Shown here: positions 21,823 to 33,680 of the stretch, piece after piece
Numbering within the stretch: position 1 is the first letter of the stretch
Layout: each line of letters opens with the position of its first letter
Assembly: GCA_027924585.1 (NCBI GenBank)
Contig: BSBM01000307.1
Coordinates: 12,174,001-12,238,000, forward strand
DNA: 64,000 nt
Origin: Larix kaempferi
Taxonomy: Eukaryota; Streptophyta; Pinopsida; Pinales; Pinaceae
Direction: 5' to 3'
Program-made: the position numbers and the translations under genes
Notes under the pieces: model-generated
Told to the model about the DNA's origin: nothing
Database searches by the model: none
What the model saw: only the letters and a program-made list of their open reading frames with translations

Positions 21823-24410
21823 AGAACATTAGAGGGTAGCTATTGTTTTGACCACTCTAACATTTGGGTGGAGCGATTAGTTCCGTGATGGAGAAACAAA
21901 GGGATTCCAGTTGAAAGCCTCAGAAGAAAAAGGGCCCAAGTCTTCTCTCTTCAGCCCCTAGAGGGATAAAATGTAAATGGGGTAAAATTCAGTTCACTCC
22001 AGCTATTTGGAAAATGAAAAACAACAAAATTACTTACAATTTTCAGTAAAAGTAATTGAAATTTGTAAATTAAGATTGGATCTCATGAAGTCGGTCTCGT
22101 GATAGTCGCTAAGTCTTGAGTAGTTTCTTTCAACATCACATCATTTTGGAATCCAGGAAAAATAAATGGTGTAATAATGGTTTAAATAGGCCAGATTCGA
22201 ATTTTTAACACACCTTCGCCCCTCTTTCTCACTCTATTCCCAAAATCTACGAAGTGTTTATTCTTTGCAAAGACCAACAACAGACACTTTTCCACCGTTG
22301 CATTTAAGGATATACTCATGCTCATACTCTGCTAAAGGATTCAACTTGCCGAACGCCATGATCAAGTGTAATTAAGGTTTATATGAATAGGGTTTTACAT
22401 TTCCTCTTAATGTATTTTGAAGAGCATGTGCCTTCATAGCTACTCTATTGGTATTAACCCCAACCCCCATTTGCACATTGTTTGTATTGTTTTGTTGTGT
22501 GAAGAGCGGAACGGCCCAACGCCGAACTCTCTAGGAATAATTAATATATGAAAAGTTCTTTGTTTCTTCTACAATATATTGGTAGTGTATCTTCTTAGTC
22601 AGGGGGGAGGCATGATGGTGTGAATGAACCACTTATTGTAAATATACCCATTGTGTTGTGCTCCATTGTTTTTTGTTCATAGTCGTATATGCTATTTGTT
22701 TATTTCTTCTTAAATGATTTAACCCAATCTCATGGGATCCCAGCACATCTGTAATCTATGAAGGTATAGGTATACATCTTGAATGCTATCAACATCATTT
22801 TGCAATATTTAATTCTTCATCTCTGTAATATTTCATATTTGTTTGTGTAAAGGAGAGGAAGCCCTCACGCTCGATGTTGAATTCATTCTACAGTTGTATT
22901 TTTAGAGTATTTGAAATATATTATATATGCAAATGAACAAGTCGAAACCTATAGGGTTCGTCCCTGGGTGAGAGCATAAGCACCATTATTTTCTTACTCA
23001 GTACTCTATATCTCATTTAAGTTATGTGGATGGGTTTTGAACTCTTATAAAATATTTAGTGAAAACATTGTAATGCATTTACAGTTACTGTAATGCATTT
23101 AATATTGTATTATTTAGTGAAAATATTGTAATGCATTTGTACTGAGTGGGTATAAAGATGCATCACATCTGATATATACAAATTTAAAGAGATTCCTAAT
23201 TTCTACTCCATTCTATTAATTTTGAAACATGTCAGTTTTAAACACTATGACAGAGAGACGAGAAGCACACCTTTCAGATCCTGCACTTATTGTATAGTTG
23301 TTTATTTTCCTCTAGAACTTTGTGGTGGCCTGCTGCAGCCTATGCTAGTCCACACATATGCTTTCCTATGCAGAAAAGAGATACAGTCAAAGAATGAAGA
23401 ATGCAGAAAAACATGGTTCAAGGAATACAAAGTGTTTGTGCAAAGCTTAACAAGATTGTACAATTGTTTATTCCATTCCATTTGCATCAACTGAACACCT
23501 TCCTTCATGTTATATAGCATCCATTTCAGTTCCTGCCAATTTTACGGAAGAATGAGAATAATCCCTATGTTTGAATCAAAATCTCACACTCCTGAGATTT
23601 TGAATCACAATCTCACACTCTTGAGATTTTAAAAACTTACTCCAATTCCCCTTTGTTGGAGATCGAAATGTGTTTGCAGATCGGTAGCATTTTTTTCATA
23701 CTCATTTGCATCACTTGACATATTAGAGAAGCAGTCCTCATGATGTCCTTGTATAACACCATCAACTTCCTCTTTTCCCTCATCTTCCCTGATATTGTCC
23801 TTTAGATTGAATTTCCAGTCTCAAAGATGTTCATTAAAAAATAGACATCTCTTACAAGTATTTAGTGATGAACACAACAAGATTGCAGCTCAAGTTCAGC
23901 TCTATGTTATCAAAGTCAATTTCAGTAAACATTTGTAATCAGATCCATTTCAGGCATTGAATTTTAGCTTTTCTGTACAATAAGCAACAACAGTTTTTGT
24001 ATTCTCAAAGAATTCCACTAAATTGTAACAACTTGAATCTAAAATAGCTTTTGCATATATTTGATGCAGGAAGGATTCTGAAAAACCTTGGCTCACCCAA
24101 AACTGTTTCTAGTGCTGCCAAAATTTTTGACTTTGGGAAAGACTTTTCATCCCCATTAACAAAAAGGTCCTTTAAAACCTTCAACTCCAGGCCACAATAA
24201 CACAACAGATGAGAATTCACTTATGTCATCCATTTCTATGCATTTTCAAAGAACCTTCCTTTGTCAATTTTCACAGAGAGAAAACGAATTGATGTGGAAG
24301 CAAGAATATTGGAGAATAATAGCCATATAAGGCTTTCCCTATTCCTTGACATTCCAATCCCGTATCACAGCTACTCCAACAAGCTACTGTCTATTGAATT
24401 CTACCTTCAG
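21823..24410. other. No recognisable gene; upstream of the DWF5-like exon
   Basis: The first few hundred bases are the presumed promoter of the minus-strand exon. Beyond it, ORFs at 23222-23520 (both strands) and 24005-24220 show no motif. A small duplication AATCTCACACTC(C/T)TGAGATTTT occurs twice at 23580-23630. Confidence 0.35.
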
Positions 24411-24589
24411 AAGTGCTTGTAATGTGCTCAAAATTTGAATGTTCTTCATTCGAAGCATTGCATGTTTTTCCAAATCCAAGTTGCATGAAAGTAAAGAGAG
24501 AAGTGCTTGTAATGTGTTCAAAATTTGAATATTCTTCATCCAAAGCATTGCATGTTTTTCCAAATCCAAGTTGCATGAAGTAAAGAGAT
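24411..24589. repeat. Tandem duplication, 90-bp unit, 2 copies
   Basis: AAGTGCTTGTAATGTG(C/T)TCAAA starts at 24411 and 24501. Both copies continue through GAAGCATTGCATGT or AAAGCATTGCATGT and TTTTTCCAAATCCAAGTTGC. About five substitutions separate them. The repeat creates two duplicated short minus-strand ORFs with no family match. Confidence 0.9.
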
Positions 24590-27086
24590 TAAGGTGAGGT
24601 GATTTCTCTTTAAACGCTGGAATATCGTGCTAGTACATTGTTGGGTGCAACATGGAATGAGCCTTCACCTAGAAATCCATTGCTCTTAGCCTTCACGCAT
24701 ACCACTGGAGTGTGACCAAATTAAGGACAGACAAAGAAACTTTATTTTCTTGTTTCCAAATCCTAGTGCAATAGGCTCAAGAAGACATGGCCTCATCTAC
24801 TTCCAAACCCGGTGTGACATGTTCTTAACCCCTTGAGAGCTTCCATGCATGCTACATTTGCCACTGAATACAACATAGGATTTCTGTAACATTCAAAACC
24901 AACTATATTGTCATTTTCTTTAATGCAATACATGTGAAGGACCTGTCTATCTATCGTCCACCTCGAAATCCTGAGCATGGCTTTCAGTAAGAACCAGTGG
25001 TTGCTTCAAGCAAATACTCCATGTAATACTAATTTCAATAACCACTAACCATCGCTTGGAGAAAACACCCCACGTAATACTATGGGTTGTGTGCATGCAC
25101 TGAACGGTGTTTAACACGAAGGGAAGTGCATGAACATTTGGCCCTTCCATGTGCTTTGCATGCAATTAAAGGATTGCAACTTGATGGGGCCAAATTACGT
25201 TGCTGGGAGATTGCTATTGTTTAATTAGCATACGGTCGGTAATATCAACGTGTCCCCAAAATATTTAAAATTAAATGGCAATCATATCTTTAAACAATGT
25301 ATCAAGCATTTCATAAACTTTGTATTTTAACCGGTGTACATGAGTATGTATCTAGGAGAATCATTTATTTCGTATGCATAAAGGTCTGACTTTGGACTAC
25401 ATCAGAGGACTCACTGACAACTCCCGAGTTAATATCAATTAGTTGCTTAAATATGTGGAAACAACAAATTGGCTACATCTTACAATTACCAATCTAATTT
25501 TATTTAGTTATTTACACATGTTATTATTGCCCCTTAGCTTGATGGTCTACACTACTATCAGACGCTAGCTCTTCCAATTATATTTGGATGACTATCTTAT
25601 AGTTTACATCGCCGAAATCTGGCGATTCAATTTCTGCTAAAAGAACCCATTTATTGGTTGTAATCCTCGATTTTGAGCATAAAAAACTCTTACAACGCTT
25701 GCATCCATGATTATGGGATCACATCACCTAAAATTTGCAATCTTATCATGAAAGACTGTATTTATAGTCCCAACAGAGTTTTAGAATGAATCCAAATGAG
25801 TGCTAAAGGTTTTTTTTGGTTAAAGAGTTCCCAACTTTCTTTCATAAAGAAACTCCCAAGAAAATAAACCCGAGTTATTTTAAAATTGTATATTAAATAG
25901 TGATTTAATGTCTTAAATAGTTTCAGGATTTATATTTAATGTGATACTTAACAACGAAATTCGTATTTTTATTGTACACTAATTCAAATTAATAAATTAA
26001 ACTATATTATTAATATCTATTACACATTATGCACAATGAATATGCTCCACCTCTTAATATTTTAATTCTCACACCCCATATATATGTTTACGTCCATGAA
26101 TCAATTAATGTATATTTTTATTTGAATCAATTATAATATATATTTTTATTTCAAGTAAAAAGTTTTTCCCTGATTAAATACATTTTTTTATAATTGATTA
26201 AATAGATTTTTAATAATTTATAATATCAAAACTAAAGGTTATATATATTATTCTAGCAAAACAACAATTTATTTTATAAAAAATTGCAAAAGTTAACCAT
26301 ATTGTAGAGTTAAATATTTACTAAAGATAAAGTTGGATGGTTTTTTTTATAGTTCTGGTTGGTGGGTGATAAAGAAGAGTAGCGTAAGCAAAAGGTTCAA
26401 AAGTAAGTACTTGACCATTGAAATAGAACTTGAATCGCGAGTTTTCTAATCACTCAAAGTTCTGCGGCCCTCCAAAGTTGTCAAAATTCACTCTATTTTT
26501 ATTGAGTTTAAAGTTTTTTGCATAAGCAACTGTAAACCACCAACCAGTGCACGTGCAATGTCGGGGACATTGCCACTTTGTGACTCTTGTTAATGGTTTG
26601 GTTTGGGTTTGGTGGAGTTTCTAATCAAACCCACAAGGCTCTCTTAAATCACCCGTGGCCTGAATTTGTTTTTTCTTTAGGTTGATGACACATAATTAAC
26701 AAATGCACGCCGAAGGAAAACTCCCGCTTAGCATCAAAGCTATGTCCTTAACCCAACCAGATTTGGGTGGCAGTTAGTATAGCTTTTTTTTATCTCCCGT
26801 GTGAGAGATCAATGGAGTAGCTAGATTTTTTGAAAGGGTAATTTGAAAAGTGGCTAGATTTTTTGACGCATTTAAGTTATTAAAGGGTAAAATGGATCAA
26901 ACTTGCCTTGATATTTTTTATTATAATAATAAAAAAGAGGGAATATGGATAGAACATACTTGGCACCATTCTCGAGATCAAGCCCTCCTCTCAAAAGGAT
27001 GGTAAATTAAAATATAAGGAATCTACCTTTATGGTTGAATATTTAATTTTTATTTAGTATGGTATAAATATTAAATAGTTTTGCTA
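24590..27086. other. No recognisable gene; AT-rich
   Basis: Short minus-strand ORFs at 24793-25165 show no motif. The remainder has stops in all frames. A loose repeat, ACTCCA(T/C)GTAATACTA-like, appears near 25015 and 25068. Nothing else supported. Confidence 0.35.
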
Positions 27087-27400
27087 TTAACTTTATATGT
27101 TTATTAAATCGAATTATATAAACATACATAAAGTACAAACGATTTCTTAGATTTATAATAAAATTAGGTAAAGAAAATATATAATATTAACTTTATAGAT
27201 TTATTAAATCGAATTATATAAACATACATAAAGTACATACAATTTATTAAATTTATAATAAAATTAGGTAAAAAAGATATATAATATAATTAATATTTGA
27301 AAATTGTCATAAAATAATCAATAAAATTTATAATAAAATTAGGTAAAAAAGATATATAATATAATTAATATTTGAAAATTTTCATAAAATAATCAATATT
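27087..27400. repeat. Two overlapping tandem duplications, 100-bp and 75-bp units
   Basis: TTAACTTTATA with TTTATTAAATCGAATTATAT starts at 27087 and 27187 (period 100). AAATTTATAATAAAATTAGG with GATATATAATATAATT starts at 27249 and 27324 (period 75). The shared ATTTATAATAAAATTAGG word links both arrays, so they probably arose in successive slippage events. Confidence 0.85.
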
Positions 27401-27925
27401 AATTCAATCTTGCAAGATAAGACTTTGTGTAAATAAGATTTGTTGATTAGATAGGCACCCGATTGCTCCATCGGAAAAACTAACCGATCCCATTACAGGT
27501 TCGCTGAATTCGAGCTATGAAAAGGAATTACCAGAAAGCCATGCCAAGCAAGCAACTAAATTTATAATCATCACTTGTATTGGATTCCTGCCACGTTTTG
27601 AGTGCAGCCATTTCAAAAATAGAGTATATGTATTACTAGATATTGTTTATGTGTAAAATAATTAGTATATGTACTATTTATGAACATGTGTCAATGTGAA
27701 AAAAAAATTAAATAAAATATTTTTTTTAAAACTAATTGTCACCTCCAATTAGGAGTATTTTGTCAAATCAAGCTTTAGAACCAATAAAAAAATTAAAAAC
27801 ACATTTTATTATTTTTAAAAAAATAGAATTAATAATTATTTTTTGCATAACATAGTAAACAATTATTAAATTGATAAAATTAATAAAAAGTCAACTTATT
27901 TTTGACAATGAACCCATTTGTATAA

Positions 27926-27948
27926 TCCCTGCCTTGGCAGGGACTAAT
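27926..27948 (+). other. Short perfect hairpin followed by CTAA, then (TAA)n
   Basis: TCCCTGCC-TT-GGCAGGGA forms an 8-bp stem with a two-base loop and is followed directly by CTAA and T. A GC-rich hairpin next to CTRR is a hallmark of Helitron 3' ends, but no 5' end or Rep/helicase coding was found. A (TAA)n run follows at 27944-27962. Confidence 0.35.
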
Positions 27949-27962
27949 AATAATAATAATAA

Positions 27963-28268
27963 CTCTACCTGTGGCAGGAATAACAAGAAGATTTAATAAG
28001 CTAAACCACACTAAAGGTTTTTTTTCACTAAAAACCTCACAGTTTTATATTATAAAACCATATTGTTTAAAGACCACCAGGCCATACATAAGCAGGAAGA
28101 AACTTCTATCCATATACAGACGTGTCGATATCCATATCAACATACCAAGAGCCTATCACAAAACTTTAAATTTACATAACATTTGTTCAACAAGAAAATC
28201 TAGTAAAGGTTCATAGTAGGCGACTAATACAGATCAAAAGAGACATCACTCCGAAGAGGATGAGATAC
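27963..28268. other. No recognisable feature
   Basis: A plus-strand ORF at 27971-28216 is Lys/Thr/Ser-rich and matches no family. No other signal seen. Confidence 0.35.
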
Positions 28269-28287
28269 CATTGAAAATATTCCATCC

Positions 28288-28506
28288 TTTTTTTTTCATT
28301 GGAACATGTCGTGGGAAACCTCGGGTACTTCCCCTCATTTTGAGGATCGTACCCAAGGTAAACCATCGGCCCTGATTACGAGGCCTAACCCGGTGGGGAC
28401 ATCAAGTGAGGCCCTTATATAGCAATGTATAGCCACCGGGAATTTGAACCCGAGACCTTCTGCTCACAACTTACAGCACTCAACCCCTTGAGATAGCCCA
28501 CCGGGC
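28288..28506 (-). mobile_element. tRNA-derived SINE (SINE 2) inserted in a LINE
   Basis: On the minus strand it starts GCCCGGTGGGCTATCTCAAG, which contains an A-box-like element (28486-28500). The B box GGTTCAAATTCC is at 28439-28450. The element ends with a run of nine A (28288-28296). Flanks form an imperfect 18-bp target-site duplication: 28507-28524 versus 28269-28286, with 15 of 18 identical and all three differences transitions. It cuts the C-terminal end of the LINE RNase H reading frame. Its body differs from SINE 1, so it belongs to another family, and the decayed duplication suggests an older insertion. Confidence 0.85.
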
Positions 28507-29400
28507 TATTGAGAATATCCCATCTATCCCAAAAACCAGCAGAAATAAGTAAGCCAAGCTTAGAAAGGTTGTCTTCTTCCTGATTCCTTTCCCTGTAGAT
28601 GTGAGTGAAAATAATATGTTGATAAAGGCGACGGGTCCTTTGGATGGACTCAAATAGTGGAAGCAAATGAATATTTTTGGGGAACTTATCTTCAATCGAG
28701 CAATAAGTCACTAGCAGTGAATCACCAAAGACTTGAATTTGATTGATCCCCTTGGATAAAGCAAATGTCAGCAGAAGATATAAAGCAACAAATTTTGCAT
28801 AATTATTGGTATGATCACCCAAACCAATAGCGAAACTGTGACAACAAGAGTCGGAGATATAAATCAAACCACTGGCACCACCAAAAGACGGGCGACCTTG
28901 AGAAGCACCATCCACATATTCCCAAGGAAAGGATTTGCCAACGCTTTCAATGAAGATGACTCTCGGAGAATTTTGTACCGACGCCTGAGGAAAGTGACAG
29001 AAAGTAGCCCAGTTGTTGTCTACACATAACCGAGGAGAGACCTGAGCATCCTCAAACAAGGCCTCATTCCTTGCAAGCCACACACCCCAGAGGAGAAAAG
29101 AAGGAAGAGTCGCATAATCCTGAAACTGATCATTATGAAACCAAGAAGATAGAGCTTCCTGTATTCCAATACCATCCCAGATGAAGGAAATACCAGCTAA
29201 AAGTGACAAATGAATCCACATGCGCAGAAGGAATGGGCAACAAATGAAAAGGAGTTGAAGGTTTTCTAAAGAGTTGCGGCATAAGGGGCACCTACTAGGC
29301 CCACAAGCAAATCTGTGGACCAATACATCCCATACAAGAACCAGCCAAAGGAAAATTTTAATCTTATAGGGACATGCTAGTGCTAAGAGATGCACCTTGA
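28507..29400 (-). pseudogene. LINE (L1-type) C-terminal fragment: zinc-binding and RNase H domains
   Basis: The minus-strand ORF begins near 29395 with HLLALACPYKIKIFLWL. It then has a Cys-rich zf-RVT-like segment (ACGPSRCPLCRNSLENLQLL) and the FLLWGVWLARNEALFEDA block. An RNase H domain follows: EYVDGAS (first Asp), AKFVALYLLL, VFGDSLLV (Asp) and YRERNQEEDNLSKLG (Asp). The second catalytic residue, Glu in relatives (AEFxAL), is Lys here, so nuclease activity should be lost. The ORF continues artificially into SINE 2. The reverse transcriptase part is missing, so the copy is a fragment. Confidence 0.8.
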
Positions 29401-31579
29401 CTGCATAAGGAGCATGGCTGGCACATCTTAAGCTCTAGGGCTAAATAAAACTCAAATAGCCTTGTTAAATAGATGATTATGTTTATGGTTTTAATAAAGG
29501 AAAGAAATAGAGATCAGGTTAATATATACCAATGGCCAGACAGTAGATGTATGAATACATAAAAACTAGGATAGAAAGAATAAGAGTGTGAATTTATAAA
29601 AAGAGTGAGCAAACTCTGCTTCAGATCATTGATAAACCTACAGGTCATTCATAAGAATTTCAAGTATAGAAAGCAACTATCCAGGGAACATAATCATGAA
29701 TAACATAGAATTCATCATTTCATATTAAAACAGAACTGGTTCATCTCGAGTATAATCATTTCAAGGTATTCTCAACAACCATGGAAATGTAATACATGCC
29801 ACAGAAGTCTGACCTCTAATACATCCTCATCCCTCTCAGCTGGAACTCCTCTCCCTCCATTACAAACTGATGGAATAAATAGAAATACAACATAACAATA
29901 ATTACTAACAATATGAGGCAAATATCTAAAAATAAAAATGAATTGGAATAAGTTGCAAGAAATCTGGAATGTTGCACTCGAAACTTTTAAATCGGGAGCT
30001 TGTGATTTTGACTGTCCAATTCATACTTTGAATACTGAGATATTTTTGCTTGAAGATGTGAATCTACTCTTTGAGGATGCTGGATGAAAAGGTCTGAAGT
30101 TGATCTTCTTCCTAGTAATCTGGGATATGGACAACCAACGATCTGATTTGCTGTTGAGATTCCATGCTATTCAAATCATAAAGGCATTTGACTTGTCAAA
30201 TGTCTAATGCTCTCCAATTCAAAAATTACGATTCAATGGATGATCCTCTACCACTTGCAATCTTCAGGAACTAAAATTTTGCATTAAAATATGGACATGC
30301 TTTATTGAACCTAGAAGTGATCATAACTGTTAAATACTCTACCTTTTCAATGAACCTTTTGACTGCTAATTCAATGCTCAAAAAATATGTAAATGATTGT
30401 TCAATTGCCAACTGTTCTTTTTCTTCGAAATCTGCCAGTTAATTGGAACCGATGCCTTTAAATTGGGAATGCTTCACCACCTGTACCTTGCTACCTTTAT
30501 GCTTATTGTTTATCAGGAAATTCCTCTTCAAATCTAGAAAGGATTGCACAATTCATACCCCCAACCGTTGAATCCAGATCATATTAACTCGAAAAGAATT
30601 TGGATTTATTCTCGCAAATGTCAAATAAGCTGTCTTTCTTTTAAAATTGCTATCGATTTATAGACTTCAGACAAAAGGAAAAGGTCTACCATAATGTCTC
30701 TAGAAAGACTGAATTAGCATTCCTTATGTGAATACTCAGTGTTTCATATGATATACCACTTCTTCTTTACATCCAGCTACTGGCCTGGCACCTGAAAACT
30801 TAAAAAACGCTCACTGCTTGGCATTTGGAAACTTACCAGGGCTCAAGCATTTCAATGATGGCTATATATAAGATGTTCAATGTTAATGCCAGCCACTACT
30901 TTAATCAATATGAATAGTCAAAGAGTGAAGCATAAAAGGTGAAGATGGCGTAGAGTGATACTTAAAATACCACATGAATTGCACAAGACACCGTATAGTG
31001 TGCCTGGAAATTTCTCTGTTTCTTTTGAAAGAATGCTACCTCCCAACTTTATTAAACAATCTCCTCCTTGTTTGCAATGAATCCATTTAAAGTGCAAAGA
31101 TGCACCCTCAAAGAACCAATTGCTATCTAAAACACATGTTACCTTCTGTTAATTTCTTTGGCAAACATGTTACCTTCTTTGGAAAACATGTTAACATGTT
31201 AATTTCTTTGGAAAACATGTTACCTTCTGACAGGCTCCATTGGCATTATGCGCTTGAAACCTCTCTTTAACTCACTCAGTACTGGGCAGCTGGCATGAAT
31301 AAAGCATCTAGCATGTGGTAAAGGTATCCCACATGTATCAGAGTATACGTATTTTGATTGTTTATATACATAAATGTTTATCAATTTAATCGGTGTATGG
31401 TGCATGCTTTGACTGCCGGTGAGCTCCCCTCGTGGCATAAAATAAACTTTCTAAAATCATAACAACAAAAAAACACAAAATATTATTTTAAAACTTTATA
31501 AAAAGTTTTTAAAATAATTAAATTTTATATTTTTGCTATTTTTTTATCATATATATTTACGCCGTAGGCGTTTCACCAC
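29401..31579. other. No recognisable gene
   Basis: No ORF above ~72 codons. A short array near 31150-31230 repeats TTTCTTTGG(C/A)AAACATGTTA with ACCTTCT three times. The rest is AT-rich and unassigned. Confidence 0.35.
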
Positions 31580-31656
31580 GGAGATACATAAGCATCCACG
31601 TCTGCTAAATTCCTCGCTTATAAAGCGAATGGAATCCTGCCACGTGGATGCTTATG
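31580..31656. repeat. Left part of a foldback element split by the copia insertion
   Basis: ACATAAGCATCCACGT (31586-31601) is the exact reverse complement of ACGTGGATGCTTATGT (31642-31657). Inside, ATTCC/GGAAT and TCGCTT/AAGCGA pair around an ATA loop, so ~72 bases can fold into one long imperfect hairpin. The outer arm GGAGAT (31580-31585) pairs with CATCTCC at 36899-36905 on the far side of the copia element, with one mismatch. It may be a MITE or a hairpin precursor. Confidence 0.75.
31652..31656. repeat. Left target-site duplication of the copia element (TTATG)
   Basis: TTATG abuts the left LTR and is repeated at 36894-36898 abutting the right LTR. Confidence 0.9.
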
Positions 31657-31972
31657 TGTTGGATCTAACAGCCACAGAACACAATATGCAGCGGAAGTAA
31701 ATAAAACAAGAAAGAAAATAAATACACACACATGAGATATACGCAGAGATTTACGTGGTAAAACCCTCTCTTAGGGAAACATCCACGGAGCAATGGTATC
31801 AGTTTCTTATTATTCAGAATCTGAAGATTTACAACAACTCACAACTCTCCAATGTCTTCTCTTACGAGAATACAAGAAACATATACATTTCTTACACGGT
31901 TACTAATAACTGCATATTTGGTTAGTCAGTTACATAGTTACCGTCATAGCCGATTGTCACCCGTTTCTAACA
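31657..31972 (-). repeat. 3' LTR of the copia element
   Basis: On the minus strand it begins TGTTAGAAACGGGTGACA and ends GCTGTTAGATCCAACA, with the TG/CA termini expected of LTRs. It matches 36578-36893 at 311 of 316 positions. Confidence 0.95.
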
Positions 31973-31986
31973 ATCTCCACCTTGAC
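31973..31986 (-). other. Polypurine tract of the copia element
   Basis: Minus strand reads GTCAAGGTGGAGAT directly before the 3' LTR start TGTTAG. A purine-rich AAGGTGGAG next to the LTR is the typical plus-strand primer site in plant copia elements. Confidence 0.8.
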
Positions 31987-32024
31987 AACAATTTACCTGA
32001 TACCATTGCTCATTGCTCTATTGA

Positions 32025-33680
32025 TCACTTTTCCTGCAAGCCTAGAGAAGCTAAGCACCACTGTAGCTTCTCTGAACTAACTGGCTTCGTGAACATGTTT
32101 GCACTATTCTTTTGAGTGTGGACCTTTTCAAGAACCACTCCACCTTCATCAATAACATGTCTTACAAAATGATATTTTACAGGAATATGTTTTGTCTTAC
32201 TGTGACAAGCTGGATTTTTAGCCAAATGAATAGCACTTTGACTATCACAGAAAATCTTTATAGAGTTCTGAACCTTTCCTAACTCACCCAGCAAACCTTT
32301 TAACCAAATTGCCTCTTTGCAAGCATGTGAAGCAGCTATATATTCTACCTCTGTAGTAGATAAAGCAACAATATTCTGAAGCTTTGACATCCAACTAATA
32401 GCTCCACCTGCAAGAGTGAAAACATAACCTGAAGTGGACCTCCTCTTGTCCAAATCACCTGCAAAATCAGAATCAACATAACCACAGACTTTATCATTGC
32501 AACCATCAAAAGTGATACAATAGTCACTTGTGCCTCTAAGATACCGAAGCACCCATTTCACTACTGCCCAATGCTCTTTTCCTGGATTTGCCATGTATCT
32601 ACTGACAACACCAACTGCATGTGAAATATCTGGTCTTGTACTTATCATCGCATACATCAAACTTCCTACTGCATTAGCATATGGTACACGAGACATATAC
32701 TGCTTTTCTTCATCATTTTTAGGACTCAAACCTGAAGAAAGCTTGAAATGAGAAGCTAAAGGGATACTAGAAGGTTTCACCTTATCCATACCGAATTTCT
32801 GAAGTATTTTCTCCACATACTTCTTTTGTGATAACCACAGCTTGCCATTTTTCCTGTATCTGTGTATCTGCATGCCCAAGATCTGATTTGCTGCTCCTAG
32901 ATCCTTCATATCAAACGTCCTAGCCAGCTAAGCCTTTAACCTGCTGATTTCAAACATGCTCTTGCTTGCGACAAGCATATCATCAACATACAATACCAAA
33001 ATAATGAACATGTCATTTTCCAACTTTTTAAAGTACACACAATGATCATACTCACTCCTGGTAAAATTCTGACTCACCATGAAAGAATCAAACTTCTTGT
33101 ACCATTGCCTGGGAGACTGCCTCAGGCCATACAATGATTTTTTGAGCTTACAAACAAACCTCTTGTTGCGATTTTGAACGAACCCTTCTGGTTGTTCCAT
33201 GAAAATTTCTTCATCTAAATCTCCATGTAAGAAAGTTATTTTGACATCTAGCTGCTGTAACTCCAAATCATATGAAGCAACTAGTGCTAACAAAATTCTG
33301 ATAGAAACAAGTTTTACAACTGGTGAAAAAATCTCATGAAAGTCAATACCTGCTTTCTGAGAAAATCCTTTTGCAACCAGTCTCGCTTTGTACTTTGGAA
33401 CAGTTTCATTAGCTCCTTTCTTCAGTTTGTACACCCATTTGCAGCCAACCACTTTCCTACTCTCTGGAAGTTCCACAATATCCCACGTTTTGTTCTTTGC
33501 CAAAGAATCCATTTCTTGTTTCATTGCATGTTTCCATTTGTCACTGTCAGACACTTCTAATGCTTCCTTATAACTGTCAGGTTCTCCTTCATTAGAAATG
33601 AAAACAAAATCATCATACCTCTTTGGAAAAGTTTTGTTCCGCGTAGATCTCCGTAGAGTTTGCTGTGGTATTTCCTCTAT
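32025..33680 (-). pseudogene. Copia reverse transcriptase and RNase H
   Basis: RT blocks visible: KTWDIVELPESRKVVGCKWV, KARLVAKGFSQKAGIDFHEI, QLDVKITFLHGDLDEEIFME, the catalytic VLYVDDMLVA box, then LGMQIHR. RNase H shows GYVDSDFAGDLDKRRSTSGY, ALSTTEVEYIAA and FCDSQSAIHLAKN, ending in the MFTKPVS tail. The protein ends at TGA (32025-32027). An in-frame TAG (32925-32927) after RLKA sits between RT and RNase H, where relatives have Gln (CAG to TAG). A TAA at ~33678-33680 precedes this part. DVKITFLHGDL has Thr where Ala is usual (DVKxAFLxG). Confidence 0.9.

Noticed and set aside
18708-27947. A single 9.2-kb DNA transposon bounded by TAGTCCCTGC inverted termini
   Set aside because: No transposase, only ~10 matching terminal bases, and the segment contains a host-like exon in correct promoter context.
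31852-32115. Plus-strand ORF starting MSSLTRIQETYTF, also at 36773
   Set aside because: It lies in both copia LTRs; the shared N-terminal part is LTR sequence and the rest is unrelated flank.
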